Assembly: GCA_947384775.1 (NCBI GenBank)
Contig: CANDIF010000001.1
Coordinates: forward strand, 1-64,000
DNA from: an uncultured Clostridium sp.
GTDB taxonomy: Bacteria; Bacillota; Clostridia; TANB77; CAG-508
Direction of reading: 5' to 3'
Length of the DNA: 64,000 nucleotides
Below are positions 26,645 through 37,241 of the stretch, in pieces. The position numbers were made by a program, and so were the translations under genes. The number at the start of each line of letters is the position of its first letter. The stretch's first letter is position 1. The notes under the pieces were generated by a model. That model was given only the letters and a program-made list of their open reading frames with translations. It was not told the DNA's origin and searched no databases.

Positions 26645-27370
26645 ATGTCAGGACATAGCAAATGGCATAATATTCAAGCAAGAAAAGGAAAAGCAGATGC
26701 TGCAAGAGGAAAAATATTTACAAAACTTGGTAGAGAATTATTAATGGCTGTAAAAATGGGAGGACCAGATCCAGTTGGAAATTCTAAATTAAAAGAAGTT
26801 ATAGCAAAATGTAAAGCAAATAACATGCCAAATGATACAATTAACAATTCAATTAAAAAAGCAGCAGGAGCAGGAAATAGTGAAAATTATGAGGAAATCA
26901 CATATGAAGGATATGGACCAAGTGGTGTAGCAGTAATAGTAAATGCTTCAACAGATAATAAAAACAGAACAGCTGCAGATGTTAGACATGTTTTCGATAA
27001 ATTTGGAGGGAAATTAGGAACAACTGGTTGTGTATCATATATGTTTGAAAGAAAAGGTGTAATAGTAATAGAAAAGGCATCTACAGAATTAACTGAAGAT
27101 GATATAATGTTAATTGCTTTAGATAATGGAGCAGAAAATTTAGAATCAGAGGATGAATTCTATGAGATAACTTCAGCACCAGAAGATTTTTCTACATTAA
27201 GTGAAGCTTTGGAAAATAGTGGATTAAAATTTGTAGAAGCAGATATTAAAATGGTACCAAACAATTATGTGGAGCTAGATGAGAATTCAGTTAAGAGAAT
27301 GGAATTAATATTAGAAAAATTAGATGAATTAGATGATGTTATTGATATATATCATAACTGGGATGAGTAA
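26645..27370 (+). CDS. YebC/TACO1-family regulator
   Basis: The 241-residue protein begins [21 protein letters not shown] and continues with the full YebC three-domain pattern ([24 protein letters not shown], then [29 protein letters not shown]). Family members act as transcription regulators and as helpers of translation at proline stretches. Length is normal. AAAGGAGG precedes the ATG. Confidence 0.93.
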   Translation: MSGHSKWHNIQARKGKADAARGKIFTKLGRELLMAVKMGGPDPVGNSKLKEVIAKCKANNMPNDTINNSIKKAAGAGNSENYEEITYEGYGPSGVAVIVNASTDNKNRTAADVRHVFDKFGGKLGTTGCVSYMFERKGVIVIEKASTELTEDDIMLIALDNGAENLESEDEFYEITSAPEDFSTLSEALENSGLKFVEADIKMVPNNYVELDENSVKRMELILEKLDELDDVIDIYHNWDE

Positions 27371-27390
27371 TAAAATAAAGGAGACATTTT

Positions 27391-28101
27391 ATGCCAGAAA
27401 ATAGAAAAATAGGGAACTTAACAACAAAAGAAAAGGTAAAATCAGTTATTGATGATTATGATGATATTGCAGAGGAATATGCCGATGAATTTTATGAAGA
27501 CCCGTCTAATAGAAAATATATAGATAGATTTCTTCAATCTTTAAATGGAAGAGGAATACTAGATGCAGGTTGTGGAGTTGGACAGGATTGCAAATATATG
27601 CAAGAAAAAGGTTTTGAAACAATAGGAATTGATTTGTCTAGAGGAATGTTAGAGGTAGCAAAGGAAAGATATCCACAAGGTAGATTTCAGTTAATGGATA
27701 TGGCAAATATAGCTTATCCAGATAATACTTTTGATGGTATTGTTTCAAATTGCTCACTATTTCACATTCCAACTGAAATGTTACCACAAGTATTGGAATC
27801 ATTTAAAAGGGTTTTGAAACCTGATGGAAAATTACTTTTAATATTGCAAGAAGGAAATGAACAAGTAATGGTAGAAGAACCATATAGACCAGGAACATAT
27901 CTATATATGAATTATTTCTCTAGCGAAAATATTGAAAAATTATTGAGAAAACACGGTTTTAGAGTAGATGGATTTGATAGAGAAGCAGCACTTAATGAAT
28001 TTGAACTAGGAAATGGAAAACTAATTGTTTTTTCTAGTAATGAAAAACTTGTAGAATTTCCTAATCAAAAAGATAGAGATGATGATGAGGATGGAAGATA
28101 A
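27391..28101 (+). CDS. Class I SAM-dependent methyltransferase
   Basis: Motif I is ILDAGCGVGQD near residue 55, followed by GIDLSRGMLEVAKERYPQG and the motif IV-like FDGIVSNCSLFHIP. The fold is the Methyltransf_11/25 type, and the substrate cannot be inferred. A convergent terminator lies 3' of it. It starts 20 bases after yebC and may share its promoter. Confidence 0.85.
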   Translation: MPENRKIGNLTTKEKVKSVIDDYDDIAEEYADEFYEDPSNRKYIDRFLQSLNGRGILDAGCGVGQDCKYMQEKGFETIGIDLSRGMLEVAKERYPQGRFQLMDMANIAYPDNTFDGIVSNCSLFHIPTEMLPQVLESFKRVLKPDGKLLLILQEGNEQVMVEEPYRPGTYLYMNYFSSENIEKLLRKHGFRVDGFDREAALNEFELGNGKLIVFSSNEKLVEFPNQKDRDDDEDGR

Positions 28102-28136
28102 AAAAATGTGTATCTTATAGGATACACATTTTTTAT
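28100..28136. terminator. Bidirectional terminator
   Basis: AAAAAATGTGTATC and GGATACACATTTTTT, between the methyltransferase and the convergent tmcAL gene. Confidence 0.82.
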
Positions 28137-28141
28137 CTTCC

Positions 28142-29365
28142 TTAAACAACTATTAACTTTTCTGTATAATCTAAATTAGCAGAAGAGTTCTTTTTATATG
28201 CAAGGGTATAAATATTGCTAGCATAAATATCTTTTTCAAGCATTGATTTTAATATTCGATTATTGCTAGTATCTAGGAATTCTTTTACAGATGTTACGAT
28301 ATTATTTTTCTTATTTATAGATAATTCTGATAGAAAATGCTTACCAGCTTGACTTACACCCAATACTCTAATATAGGGAATAATTCGTTTTGAATTAGAA
28401 TAATCAGTGTCATTAATGTCTAATAAAATATATAATAAGATTCTATGAATTCTTGTTAATGTATAACGTTTTGATTTTATCATAAAAATTAAATCATCTA
28501 ATTTATTGCAACTATTAGCAGCTTCTTTAATTTTATATTCTAATCCTTCAGCTACATCTGGAACTTTCGAAAGTTCTTTAATAGACATACTTCTAATTTT
28601 ATACAATATCTCTTTTTCAAATTCAGAAAGACCAAGAACAAAGTTACCTAAAGCACATTCTTCTTTCAAAATTTCATAAGAAACTGTAGGCATAAATTTT
28701 TTTACTGATTTTTGATTCATTAATAATTCTCTAATTGCAGTAGCACTTGAGTATTCGCTAGAAGTAGAAGAGCTATTATAACCTGAACCTATACGTTTAA
28801 TAGAGATTGCTTTGATTTTATTATTTGTTTTTTGTATTTGTTTTAAATATTCGATTCCTAAAATATTATTGGGTTCGGAAAGCACATGAGCTGATTTACG
28901 AATATCATTTAAATACAATAATAAAGCATTCTCACGAGCTTTAGGAAAAGGTAAACCCTTAGCAAGCTCATGTTTGAGCATTGTAACATATTCAGGAGGT
29001 TCTTCAAGTAATATCTTAGCAAATTTATTTAGTACATCAACATCACCACATTCACTACCAAAAGATAATGTTACATCTTCTCCTAAAGTATTTAATATTT
29101 TTATAGCCCCAGCAGCAAAGTTTTCAGCACTTGAAATGCTGTAGATTGTCGGAAGTTCGATAACCATATCGAAACCAGCCTTTAGAGCGGCTTTTGTACG
29201 AGCCCATTTACTAATAATTGCAGTATCACCACGTTCCATAAAATTTCCACTCATAATGCAAACAGAAAAGTCAGGATCCACAAGCTTTAGGGATTCTTCT
29301 AGGTGGTATTGGTGACCATTATGCATAGGGTTATATTCGGATATTACTCCTAAAATTTTACTCAT
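28142..29365 (-). CDS. tmcAL: tRNA(Met) cytidine acetate ligase
   Basis: The 407-residue protein starts GVISEYNPMHNGHQYHL, the nucleotidyltransferase start with the HNGH motif typical of TmcAL (YlbM), and continues with SGNFMERGDTAIISKWAR and FGSECGDVDVLNKFA. It makes N4-acetylcytidine at the wobble base of elongator tRNA-Met using acetate and ATP. AAAGGAG precedes the start. Length matches the family. Confidence 0.9.
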   Translation of the reverse strand: MSKILGVISEYNPMHNGHQYHLEESLKLVDPDFSVCIMSGNFMERGDTAIISKWARTKAALKAGFDMVIELPTIYSISSAENFAAGAIKILNTLGEDVTLSFGSECGDVDVLNKFAKILLEEPPEYVTMLKHELAKGLPFPKARENALLLYLNDIRKSAHVLSEPNNILGIEYLKQIQKTNNKIKAISIKRIGSGYNSSSTSSEYSSATAIRELLMNQKSVKKFMPTVSYEILKEECALGNFVLGLSEFEKEILYKIRSMSIKELSKVPDVAEGLEYKIKEAANSCNKLDDLIFMIKSKRYTLTRIHRILLYILLDINDTDYSNSKRIIPYIRVLGVSQAGKHFLSELSINKKNNIVTSVKEFLDTSNNRILKSMLEKDIYASNIYTLAYKKNSSANLDYTEKLIVV

Positions 29366-29453
29366 ATAGACTCCTTTACTATTGATTTTTTTTATTATTT
29401 ACTGATATAATATCACAATAAGTTAAAAAAAACAATGTGTGAGTGGAGGAAAG

Positions 29454-29889
29454 ATGGAAAAAGTTGTAATATATACTGATGGCGCATGTTCACGGAAACC
29501 CTGGACCAGGTGGCTGGGGAACTATTTTAATGTATAAAGATAATAAAAAAGAAATGAGCGGAGGGAATCCTCAAACTACTAATAATATAATGGAAATAAC
29601 AGCGGTAATAGAAGGATTGAAAGCATTAAAATTTGAATGTGAAGTAGAAGTTTATAGTGATAGTGCTTATGTAGTTAATGCATTTAACAATCATTGGATA
29701 GATGGATGGAGAAAAAATAATTGGAAAAATTCTAGCAAAGATCCTGTAAAAAACAGAGAATTATGGGAAGAACTATATGATTTAACAAAGAAACATAAAG
29801 TTACATTTATTAAAGTCAAAGGACACAGTGATAATGAATATAATAATAGATGTGACGAACTAGCAAGAAATGCTATAAAAAACATATAA
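29454..29889 (+). CDS. rnhA: Ribonuclease HI, joined by +1 shift at CGG 29493
   Basis: From the ATG behind GTGGAGG the protein reads [13 protein letters not shown], then CGG. Skipping the C gives [14 protein letters not shown] and the rest of RNase [16 protein letters not shown] (Glu), [12 protein letters not shown] (Asp) and the C-terminal [15 protein letters not shown] (His, Asp). The product is 144 residues, the normal size. The first catalytic Asp (YTDG) lies before the shift, so no internal start can give an active enzyme. The enzyme cuts RNA in RNA-DNA hybrids. Confidence 0.93.
29493..29496 (+). other. +1 frameshift site: TCA CGG A
   Basis: In-frame CGG at codon 14 in the RNase HI motif DGACSGNPGPGG. 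The second catalytic part lies in the +1 frame. Confidence 0.93.
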
Positions 29890-29909
29890 TTAGGAAGAAG
29901 GAAAAATAA

Positions 29910-31103
29910 ATGTACGAAGTATTTGCCGATTTACATATACACATAGGAAGAAGTGAAAACAATAAACCAATTAAAATAACAGCAGCAAGGTCTTTGAACT
30001 TTGCAAATATTGCTAAGGAATGTTCAGATAGAAAAGGAATAAATATTGCAGGAATAATTGATTGTGCATCACCATATGTAATAGAAGATATTGAAAACTT
30101 CTTAAAAACTGGAGAAGCTTATGAAATAAAAGATGGTGGAATAATATATAAAGATAAAGTATGTATAATTTTAGGAAGTGAAATTGAAACATCTGAAATT
30201 GGGATAAATGGCAAATGTGGAAGTGCGCATAATATTTGCTTTTTTCCGCATTTAGAAGATATAAAAGGATTTTCTAAAGAAATGCAAAACCATATAAAAA
30301 ATATTACATTGAGTTCTCAAAGAGCAAATATTTCTGCATATGAATTAATAGATATAGTAGAGAAATATAATGGAATATTAATACCAGCTCATTGTTTTAC
30401 TCCACATAAAAGCTTTTATGGTAATTGCACAGATAGTTTAAGAAAGATATTTAAAGAAAAATATGATAAAGTACCAGCAATAGAATTAGGACTAAGCTCA
30501 GATACAAACTTAGCAGATAATATTTCTGAACTAGAAAGCAAGACATTTGTTACTAATTCAGATGCACATTCTTTGCCTAAAATAGCAAGAGAATATAATA
30601 AAATTTTAGTAAATGATATAAGTTTTAAAGAATTATTAATGGCATTAAAAAATGAAGAGGGAAGAAAAATTGTTGCAAATTATGGCTTAGATCCTAAACT
30701 TGGTAAATATCATAGAACGTATTGTGAAGTGTGTGAAAAAAATATTCCAGGAACAGCACCAGTAACAAAGTGCGACACATGTGATAGTAGAAATATAACA
30801 ATGGGAGTGTATGATAGAATTCAAGTTATAAAAGATAAAACAGTTAGTAAGAGCCCAAAGACAAGACCAGAATATGTGTATCAAATCCCATTATCATTTA
30901 TACCAGGTGTTGGGAATAAAGTTATGGATAAATTATTAAATAATTTTGAAACAGAAATGAATATATTACACAAATTATCTTTTGATGATTTAGAGGCAGT
31001 AGTTGGAGAAAAATTGGCAAGAAATATTATTTCTGCACGAGAAGGAAAGATGACAATTACAGAAGGCGGAGGCGGAATATACGGTAAGATTAATGCTGTT
31101 TAA
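29910..31103 (+). CDS. Endonuclease Q-like PHP-domain protein
   Basis: The 397-residue protein has an N-terminal PHP metal site (FADLHIHIGRS, then PAHCFTPHKS and NSDAHS), a four-cysteine zinc finger (CEVCEKN ... CDTCDSRN, about residues 272-295), and a C-terminal helix-hairpin-helix (IPGVGNKVMDKLL). This matches archaeal EndoQ and Bacillus YqxK, which nick DNA at deaminated bases. It follows rnhA by 20 bases, so the two form a small nucleic-acid maintenance operon. Confidence 0.87.
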   Translation: MYEVFADLHIHIGRSENNKPIKITAARSLNFANIAKECSDRKGINIAGIIDCASPYVIEDIENFLKTGEAYEIKDGGIIYKDKVCIILGSEIETSEIGINGKCGSAHNICFFPHLEDIKGFSKEMQNHIKNITLSSQRANISAYELIDIVEKYNGILIPAHCFTPHKSFYGNCTDSLRKIFKEKYDKVPAIELGLSSDTNLADNISELESKTFVTNSDAHSLPKIAREYNKILVNDISFKELLMALKNEEGRKIVANYGLDPKLGKYHRTYCEVCEKNIPGTAPVTKCDTCDSRNITMGVYDRIQVIKDKTVSKSPKTRPEYVYQIPLSFIPGVGNKVMDKLLNNFETEMNILHKLSFDDLEAVVGEKLARNIISAREGKMTITEGGGGIYGKINAV

Positions 31104-31167
31104 GGAATTTTTAATATTATAATGATAGAAATATATTGAAAAATTATATTTATGAGAGGAAGTCAGG

Positions 31168-33756
31168 ATGTTAAAATTAGTAGATATCAAGAAATCATAT
31201 TTAAGTGGAGAAAATGAAGTTAAGGCTTTAAAAGGCATTAGCTTGGAATTTAGACAGAATGAATTTGTTTCTATTCTAGGACATAGCGGATGTGGTAAAA
31301 CAACACTTTTAAATATCATAGGAGGACTAGATAGATATTCTTCAGGAGATTTACAGATAAAGGGTAAATCTACAAAGGAATATAAAGATAGAGATTGGGA
31401 TACATATAGAAATCATTCAGTGGGATTTGTATTTCAAAGTTATAATTTAATAAGCCATCAAAGTGTTCTTGCAAACGTTGAACTTGCATTAACTTTATCT
31501 GGTATTTCTAAAGATGAAAGAAGAAAACGTGCAAAAGAAATGCTAGAAAAAGTGGGATTAGGAGATCAAATACATAAAAAGCCAAATCAATTATCAGGTG
31601 GACAAATGCAAAGGGTTGCTATTGCAAGAGCTTTAATAAATAACCCAGAGATATTACTTGCTGATGAACCGACAGGAGCATTAGACTCAAATACAAGTGT
31701 TCAAATAATGGAACTTTTGAAAGAAATTGCAAAAGATAGACTTGTAATAATGGTAACACATAATCCAGAACTTGCTGAACAATATTCAACAAGAATTATA
31801 AAATTATTGGATGGAAATATTGTAGATGATTCAAATCCATATAACAGTAGAACTAAAAAAGCTGAGGAAAAAAAGAAAAACAAAAAAACACATATGAAAT
31901 TTTTTACAGCATTATCATTAAGTTTGAACAACTTAATGACTAAAAAAGGAAGAACATTTTTAACCGCTTTTGCTGGAAGTATTGGTATTATAGGAATTGC
32001 TTTAATTTTATCGCTATCAAATGGTGTTCAAGAATATATAAACAAAGTACAAGAAGATACATTATCAACATATCCATTGACAATACAAAAATCTACAGTT
32101 GATATGACAAGTATGTTAGAAAGTTTAATGCAAGAAGAGGAAGAAACAACAGAATATAAAGACAAAAATGTAGTATATTCTAAGAATGTCATATCAAATA
32201 TGTTGAGCACATTTTCAAAACAAATAAAAGCAAACAATTTAGTAGCATTTAAAGATTATTTGGAGAGTAATAAAACAAATATAAAAGACTATACGAGTGC
32301 AATTCAATATGGTTATGATATAAATTTAAACTTATATAGAAAAGAAGATAATGGAGAATATTTACAAGTAAATCCAAATCAATTATTTACTAAATTAGGT
32401 ATGGCAGAAATGATGGAAGCACATAATTCAAATCCACTTGGAATGGATGTTACAGGGCAATATGATGTTTGGACAGAAATGCTTGATAATCAAGAATTAT
32501 TAAATTCACAATATGAGGTGATAGCAGGAAAATGGCCAACCGCATATAATGAAGTAGTTTTAATAGTAGGTAAAAATAATGAAATAAGTGATTACACATT
32601 ATATTCATTAGGATTAATAGATCAAAATGAATTAGTAGAAAAGTATAAAGCTTTACAAACAGGAGAAACAATAGAAGAAAGCAAAGTAAATACTTATAGT
32701 TATGATGAACTATTAAATATGTCTTTTAAATTATTATTAAATACAGATTATTATGAAAAAGAAGGAAACTTATGGGTAGATAAATCTAATAACAAAGATT
32801 TAATGAAACAAAAGTTAGAAAATAGTGAAGACGTAAAAATAGTAGGAATTATAAGACCAAACCAAGAAGCTGTAGCAACATCAATAAATGGCGCAATAGG
32901 ATACACATACGAACTTCAAGAATATGCAATAAATAAAATAAATGAAACAGAAATTGCAAAAGAACAAAAGGCAAATCCAAATATTAATGTATTGACAGGA
33001 ATGGAATTTTCTGAAAATACAGAAGGTGGATTTGATTATAATTCATTGCCAGATGAACAAAAAGCATATATGCAAAGTTTAAGTCAAGAAGAACTTGCAA
33101 AGGTTATGGAAACATATTCAAAAAATAACTCTGCTACATATGAAAGTGCTTGTGAAAAATTAGGGATAGTTGATTTAGATAGTCCATCAACAATTAATAT
33201 TTATCCAAAAGATTTTAAAGCAAAAGATGAAATTGCAAAAATTATAGAAAACTATAACCAAGAAAAACGAGATGCTGGAAATGAAGATGATGTCATTAAT
33301 TATACAGATATAGTTGGAGTAATGATGAATTCTGTAAGTACAATTATAGATGTAATAAGCTATATATTAATTGCATTTGTTGCAATATCATTAGTAGTTT
33401 CATCAATAATGATAGGAATAATAACATATATTTCTGTGTTAGAAAGAACAAAAGAAATAGGAATATTAAGAAGTATAGGTGCATCTAAGAAAGACATTTC
33501 AAGAGTATTTAATGCAGAAACATTTATTGTAGGAATAACAGCAGGATTACTAGGAATAGGAATAACAGTATTGTTAACAATACCTATAAACATGGTAATA
33601 AAACATTTAGCAGATATATCAAATGCAGCAAGATTACCACTTGCAGGGGGAATAATATTAGTAGTAATTAGTGTTGTATTAACAGTAATTGCAGGATTAA
33701 TACCGGCCAAATTTGCAGCAAAGAAAGACCCTGTTGAAGCACTAAGAACGGAGTGA
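31168..33756 (+). CDS. MacB-type ABC transporter, fused ATPase and permease
   Basis: Residues 1-225 are an ATPase (GHSGCGKTT, LSGGQMQRVA, ILLADEPTGALD). A membrane helix lies at about 264-288 with AFAGSIGIIGIALILSLSNG, then a large extracellular domain of about 420 residues, then three helices with ISVLERTKEIGILRSIGASK and a final GLIPAKFAAKKDPVEALR. The plan is that of MacB/FtsX exporters, which drive extracellular work or export of peptides. The extracellular part is longer than in classic MacB. Cargo unknown. Confidence 0.9.
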   Translation: MLKLVDIKKSYLSGENEVKALKGISLEFRQNEFVSILGHSGCGKTTLLNIIGGLDRYSSGDLQIKGKSTKEYKDRDWDTYRNHSVGFVFQSYNLISHQSVLANVELALTLSGISKDERRKRAKEMLEKVGLGDQIHKKPNQLSGGQMQRVAIARALINNPEILLADEPTGALDSNTSVQIMELLKEIAKDRLVIMVTHNPELAEQYSTRIIKLLDGNIVDDSNPYNSRTKKAEEKKKNKKTHMKFFTALSLSLNNLMTKKGRTFLTAFAGSIGIIGIALILSLSNGVQEYINKVQEDTLSTYPLTIQKSTVDMTSMLESLMQEEEETTEYKDKNVVYSKNVISNMLSTFSKQIKANNLVAFKDYLESNKTNIKDYTSAIQYGYDINLNLYRKEDNGEYLQVNPNQLFTKLGMAEMMEAHNSNPLGMDVTGQYDVWTEMLDNQELLNSQYEVIAGKWPTAYNEVVLIVGKNNEISDYTLYSLGLIDQNELVEKYKALQTGETIEESKVNTYSYDELLNMSFKLLLNTDYYEKEGNLWVDKSNNKDLMKQKLENSEDVKIVGIIRPNQEAVATSINGAIGYTYELQEYAINKINETEIAKEQKANPNINVLTGMEFSENTEGGFDYNSLPDEQKAYMQSLSQEELAKVMETYSKNNSATYESACEKLGIVDLDSPSTINIYPKDFKAKDEIAKIIENYNQEKRDAGNEDDVINYTDIVGVMMNSVSTIIDVISYILIAFVAISLVVSSIMIGIITYISVLERTKEIGILRSIGASKKDISRVFNAETFIVGITAGLLGIGITVLLTIPINMVIKHLADISNAARLPLAGGIILVVISVVLTVIAGLIPAKFAAKKDPVEALRTE

Positions 33757-33811
33757 TTTTGAAATTAAAGTATTTAATAGTTGAGTGTCAAATGTGAATT
33801 ATTTATGCAAT

Positions 33812-33902
33812 ATAGCTCCACGTGGATGTTCATTTTTTAATTTTTAAACCACTGTATTAAAAATTAAAAATCGAACATCCAGCAAGATGGAGCGGATTTT
33901 TT
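33812..33902. repeat. Dispersed palindromic element, copy B (inverted)
   Basis: About 90 bases. The reverse complement aligns with 18401-18490 through both arms and through the loop AATACAGTGGTTTAAA. It lies in the 240-base gap before glyQS, which otherwise holds only AT-rich promoter sequence. Confidence 0.8.
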
Positions 33903-33999
33903 ATATACAAATAAAATAAAAGGATTTTTTTACTTTTATCTTGATTTACATTAAGAAATAATGTAAAATAATAGGAAATGAAAAAAGGAAGTGATATTT

Positions 34000-35385
34000 A
34001 TGGCAGACAAGTCTATGGATAAGATTGTTAATTTGTGTAAAAGTAGAGGATATATATATCCAGGCTCTGAGATATATGGAGGCCTTTCAAATAGCTGGGA
34101 TTACGGACCTTTAGGAGCTGAGATGAAGAAAAACATAAAAGATATGTGGTGGAGAAAATTTATAAAAGAATCTAAATACAATGTAGGTATAGATGCAGCA
34201 ATTATAATGAATCCACAAGTATGGGTAACAACAGGACATGTTGGAGGATTTAGTGATCCACTTATAGATTGTAAAGAATGTAAAACAAGACATAGAGCAG
34301 ATAAATTAATAGAAGAATGGGGATTCCAAAATAAAAAAGATATTAGTGGACTAGATGGATGGACAAATGAACAATTAGTAGAATATATTAATGAAAATAA
34401 TATAGTTTGCCCAAACTGTGGAAAAAGAAATTTCACAGAAATAAGAAAATTTAATTTAATGTTTAAAACATTTATGGGAGTAACAGAAGATGCTAAATCA
34501 GAAGTTTATTTAAGACCTGAAACTGCACAAGGAATGTTTGTTAATTTCAAAAATGTACAAAGAACAACAAGAAGAAAATTACCAATGGGAATAGGACAAA
34601 TGGGACGTTCATTTAGAAATGAAATAACACCAGGAAACTTTATATTTAGAACAAGAGAATTTGAACAAATGGAATTAGAATTCTTCTGTAAACCAGGAAC
34701 AGATTTAGAATGGTATGAATACTGGAAGAAATTCTGTAAAGATTGGTTAGTAAGCATAGGAATAAAAGAAGAAAATCTAAGAATGAGAGAACACTCAAAA
34801 GAAGAATTAAGTTTTTATAGCAAGGGAACAACAGATATAGAATACTTATTCCCATTTGGATGGGGAGAACTTTGGGGAATAGCAGATAGAACAGATTATG
34901 ATTTATCAAGACATATGGAAGCTTCAAAAGAAGACTTAACATATTTAGACCCAGAAACAAATGAAAAATATGTACCATATTGTGTAGAACCAGCAGTTGG
35001 TGTAGATAGAATATTCTTAACAGTTCTATGTGACGCATATGATGAAGAAGAAGTTGGAGAAGGAGATGTAAGAACAGTATTACATTTACATCCATCAATG
35101 GCACCAGTAAAAGTAGCAGTTTTACCATTATCAAAGAAATTATCTCCAAAGGCAGAAGAAGTATTTGAAAAATTATCAAAGAAATATATGTGTGAATATG
35201 ATGAGGCAGGAAGTATAGGAAAGAGATATAGAAGAGAAGATGAAATAGGAACACCATATTGCGTAACAGTAGACTTTGATACAGAAACAGACAACTCAGT
35301 AACAATAAGAGATAGAGACACAATGGAACAAGTAAGAGTAAAAATAGACGAATTAGAAAATTGGTTAGATGAAAAATTACAATAA
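34000..35385 (+). CDS. glyQS: Glycyl-tRNA synthetase (homodimeric type)
   Basis: The 461-residue class II synthetase starts [24 protein letters not shown]. Zinc-type cysteines ([19 protein letters not shown]) lie near 90-145, motif 2 is [19 protein letters not shown] near 205, and motif 3 lies near 325 ([11 protein letters not shown]). The anticodon-binding domain is at about 365-455. I use the ATG at 34000 rather than the GTG at 33991, which overlaps the ribosome binding site. The T-box elements often seen here are not evident. As the supplier of Gly-tRNA it is the enzyme that would charge the tRNA used at the CGG sites. Confidence 0.95.
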   Translation: MADKSMDKIVNLCKSRGYIYPGSEIYGGLSNSWDYGPLGAEMKKNIKDMWWRKFIKESKYNVGIDAAIIMNPQVWVTTGHVGGFSDPLIDCKECKTRHRADKLIEEWGFQNKKDISGLDGWTNEQLVEYINENNIVCPNCGKRNFTEIRKFNLMFKTFMGVTEDAKSEVYLRPETAQGMFVNFKNVQRTTRRKLPMGIGQMGRSFRNEITPGNFIFRTREFEQMELEFFCKPGTDLEWYEYWKKFCKDWLVSIGIKEENLRMREHSKEELSFYSKGTTDIEYLFPFGWGELWGIADRTDYDLSRHMEASKEDLTYLDPETNEKYVPYCVEPAVGVDRIFLTVLCDAYDEEEVGEGDVRTVLHLHPSMAPVKVAVLPLSKKLSPKAEEVFEKLSKKYMCEYDEAGSIGKRYRREDEIGTPYCVTVDFDTETDNSVTIRDRDTMEQVRVKIDELENWLDEKLQ

Positions 35386-35393
35386 AATAAATC

Positions 35394-35427
35394 AATTTAG
35401 GGGCTGCTCTTGACCAGCCCCTAAATT
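35394..35427 (+). terminator. Intrinsic terminator
   Basis: AATTTAGGGGCTG and CAGCCCCTAAATT around an 8-base loop. Confidence 0.82.
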
Positions 35428-35503
35428 ATATAAAAATAAAGCAATCACTAAATTAATAAAATTTGAATATACTATAGTAACCAAATAAATTGGAGGTTGT
35501 AAG

Positions 35504-35932
35504 ATGAATCTTTTATTGATTTTTTTTGCCTTCCCTATAGCTGTTATTATAGTATCATATATATTAGAAAAATTATTGAATAGTCCAGTAGCTGTTGCAA
35601 GCTTAATTTTTGCAATATTTTTAATTGTTACATTTGCAGCTTTTGATGAAACCTTTTTAATAGCTACTTTAGCATATACATTGATAGCATTTATAACTGC
35701 ACTTATTGCTAGGTATTTTTGTAATAGAAACGAAAGCGAAGATAATATATGTGAAAAATTAAATAATATTTTAAATACTTTATCAAATAATAATAACAAT
35801 AATAGTTGTAGTTGCAATAACGATGATGAGGATAATATTTGCGAAGCTGTGGGGCAACTTTTAAATAATAATAGTAATAACAATTCGAATAATTGTGGAT
35901 GCGGTTGCAATAGATATAGGAGAAGATTTTAA
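35504..35932 (+). CDS. Small membrane protein with Asn/Cys-rich tail
   Basis: The 142-residue protein has three hydrophobic segments (about residues 1-22, 30-47 and 52-70), then a low-complexity tail rich in Asn runs with scattered Cys (SCSCNND, CGCGCNRYRRRF). No family recognised with confidence. The cysteines could bind metal or cross-link, as in some spore-coat proteins, but that is speculation. AATTGGAGG precedes the ATG and a terminator follows. Confidence 0.62.
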   Translation: MNLLLIFFAFPIAVIIVSYILEKLLNSPVAVASLIFAIFLIVTFAAFDETFLIATLAYTLIAFITALIARYFCNRNESEDNICEKLNNILNTLSNNNNNNSCSCNNDDEDNICEAVGQLLNNNSNNNSNNCGCGCNRYRRRF

Positions 35933-35938
35933 AATAAG

Positions 35939-35971
35939 AAATTAGAATAGTAAAAACTATTCTAATTTTTT
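35939..35971 (+). terminator. Intrinsic terminator
   Basis: AATTAGAATAG and CTATTCTAATTTTTT form a stem with a U-tract. Confidence 0.82.
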
Positions 35972-36133
35972 GTTAAAAAATGGAATAAAAATTGAAATTT
36001 TAGGAAAAGATAATAAGGGTATATAAAGAATAAAAAATAAATGTATAGAATATAAAATTTCCTCTTGATTTTAATGCTATTTTAATATATATTATTATAT
36101 TATAAAATATATTGATTAAAGGAAGGTAAGAAA

Positions 36134-37168
36134 ATGGAAGAAACGAAGAAAAATACTAAGAAGAAAGAAACAATTATTGCAGGAACAATAGGAATTGTGA
36201 TAGGAATAGCTATAACATGTATAGCAGGAGTACTATTAAACTTTTTTGCGAAATCAGCAGGAATTGCGAGGTTAAAATATGGAGAAGAAGTAGTTGTAAC
36301 AGTAAATGGAAAATCAATAAAAGCATCTGAGATTTATGAAAAAGTAAAAAAACAAAACGGACTAAACTTAATAATGAATGATGTTGATAACATGATTTTA
36401 GAAGACATGTATCAACTAACAGACAAAGAGAAAGAAGAAGCGAAAGAACAAGCTAATTATTATTTACAAATGTATGCAGCACAAGGTTATACGCAAGAAG
36501 CCTTTTTAAAATCTTATGGATTTGCAAACTATGATGAATTTGTAAAGGATATTGAGACACAAACTAAATCATCAAAATATTTATATGATTATTTAGAAAA
36601 AAAATTAGATAAAGATGCAGTTCAAAATTACTATAATGAGCATAAAAGTGAAATAGAAACATATGATTCAGAGCATGTACTAGTAAGAATTACAGATACT
36701 GTAACAGACGAACAAGCATTAGCTTTAATAAATGAGATATTAGCAAAAGTAAATGAAGGAAAAACTTTTGAAGAGATAGAAAAAGAATATGGTGATAAAA
36801 TAATACACGAAGAATTAGGTTTCCAAGGAAAAGATTCAAACTTAGAGCAAGCATATATAGATGGATTAGTTGCACTTGAAGATAATTCATATAGTAAAGA
36901 ACCAGTAAAAACTTCATATGGATATCATATAATTCATAGAAAATCAACAGCAACATTAGATGATTTAAGAGAAACAATAATAGAAAAATTATCAGAAGAT
37001 ACACTAAAAAATGACCCTAACATAACATACAAAGCATTTGTCGAATTAAGAGAAGAAAAGAAATTAGAAATATTTGATAAAGAATTAAAAGAAGAATATG
37101 AAAAATATGTAGATGATTTAAATGCTCCAGCAACTAACGATAACACAAATACAACAATATCTCAATAA
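36134..37168 (+). CDS. Parvulin-type peptidyl-prolyl isomerase / foldase (PrsA-like)
   Basis: An N-terminal basic region and membrane helix (residues 13-40) are followed by a SurA/PrsA-like chaperone arm (about 50-165) and a parvulin domain at about 172-275 (SEHVLVRI ... ELGFQGKDSN ... VKTSYGYHIIHR). It helps secreted proteins fold outside the membrane. It lacks a lipobox, so it is anchored by the helix. The tail is Asn/Thr-rich. Confidence 0.85.
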   Translation: MEETKKNTKKKETIIAGTIGIVIGIAITCIAGVLLNFFAKSAGIARLKYGEEVVVTVNGKSIKASEIYEKVKKQNGLNLIMNDVDNMILEDMYQLTDKEKEEAKEQANYYLQMYAAQGYTQEAFLKSYGFANYDEFVKDIETQTKSSKYLYDYLEKKLDKDAVQNYYNEHKSEIETYDSEHVLVRITDTVTDEQALALINEILAKVNEGKTFEEIEKEYGDKIIHEELGFQGKDSNLEQAYIDGLVALEDNSYSKEPVKTSYGYHIIHRKSTATLDDLRETIIEKLSEDTLKNDPNITYKAFVELREEKKLEIFDKELKEEYEKYVDDLNAPATNDNTNTTISQ

Positions 37169-37176
37169 AATAAATT

Positions 37177-37203
37177 AAAAGTCGCTAAAAGGCGACTTTT
37201 ACA
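37177..37203 (+). terminator. Intrinsic terminator
   Basis: AAAAGTCGC and GCGACTTTT form a short strong stem. Confidence 0.75.
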
Positions 37204-37241
37204 ATAAGATATGTTTAAAAAAAGGAGGAAAGTGAAAGTAT

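Noticed and set aside
29479-29889. RNase HI starting at the ATG 29479
   Set aside because: This start lacks a ribosome binding site and drops the catalytic Asp. It arises only because the frame changes at codon 14.
34646-35395. A 249-residue minus-strand ORF inside glyQS
   Set aside because: It is a leucine-rich shadow frame of a clear glycyl-tRNA synthetase. Such long shadows are common in AT-rich genes lacking TTA on the other strand.
35392-35910. A 172-residue minus-strand ORF opposite the Asn/Cys-rich protein
   Set aside because: It is a shadow of the Asn repeat and of the terminator. The plus frame has a proper ribosome binding site and membrane helices.
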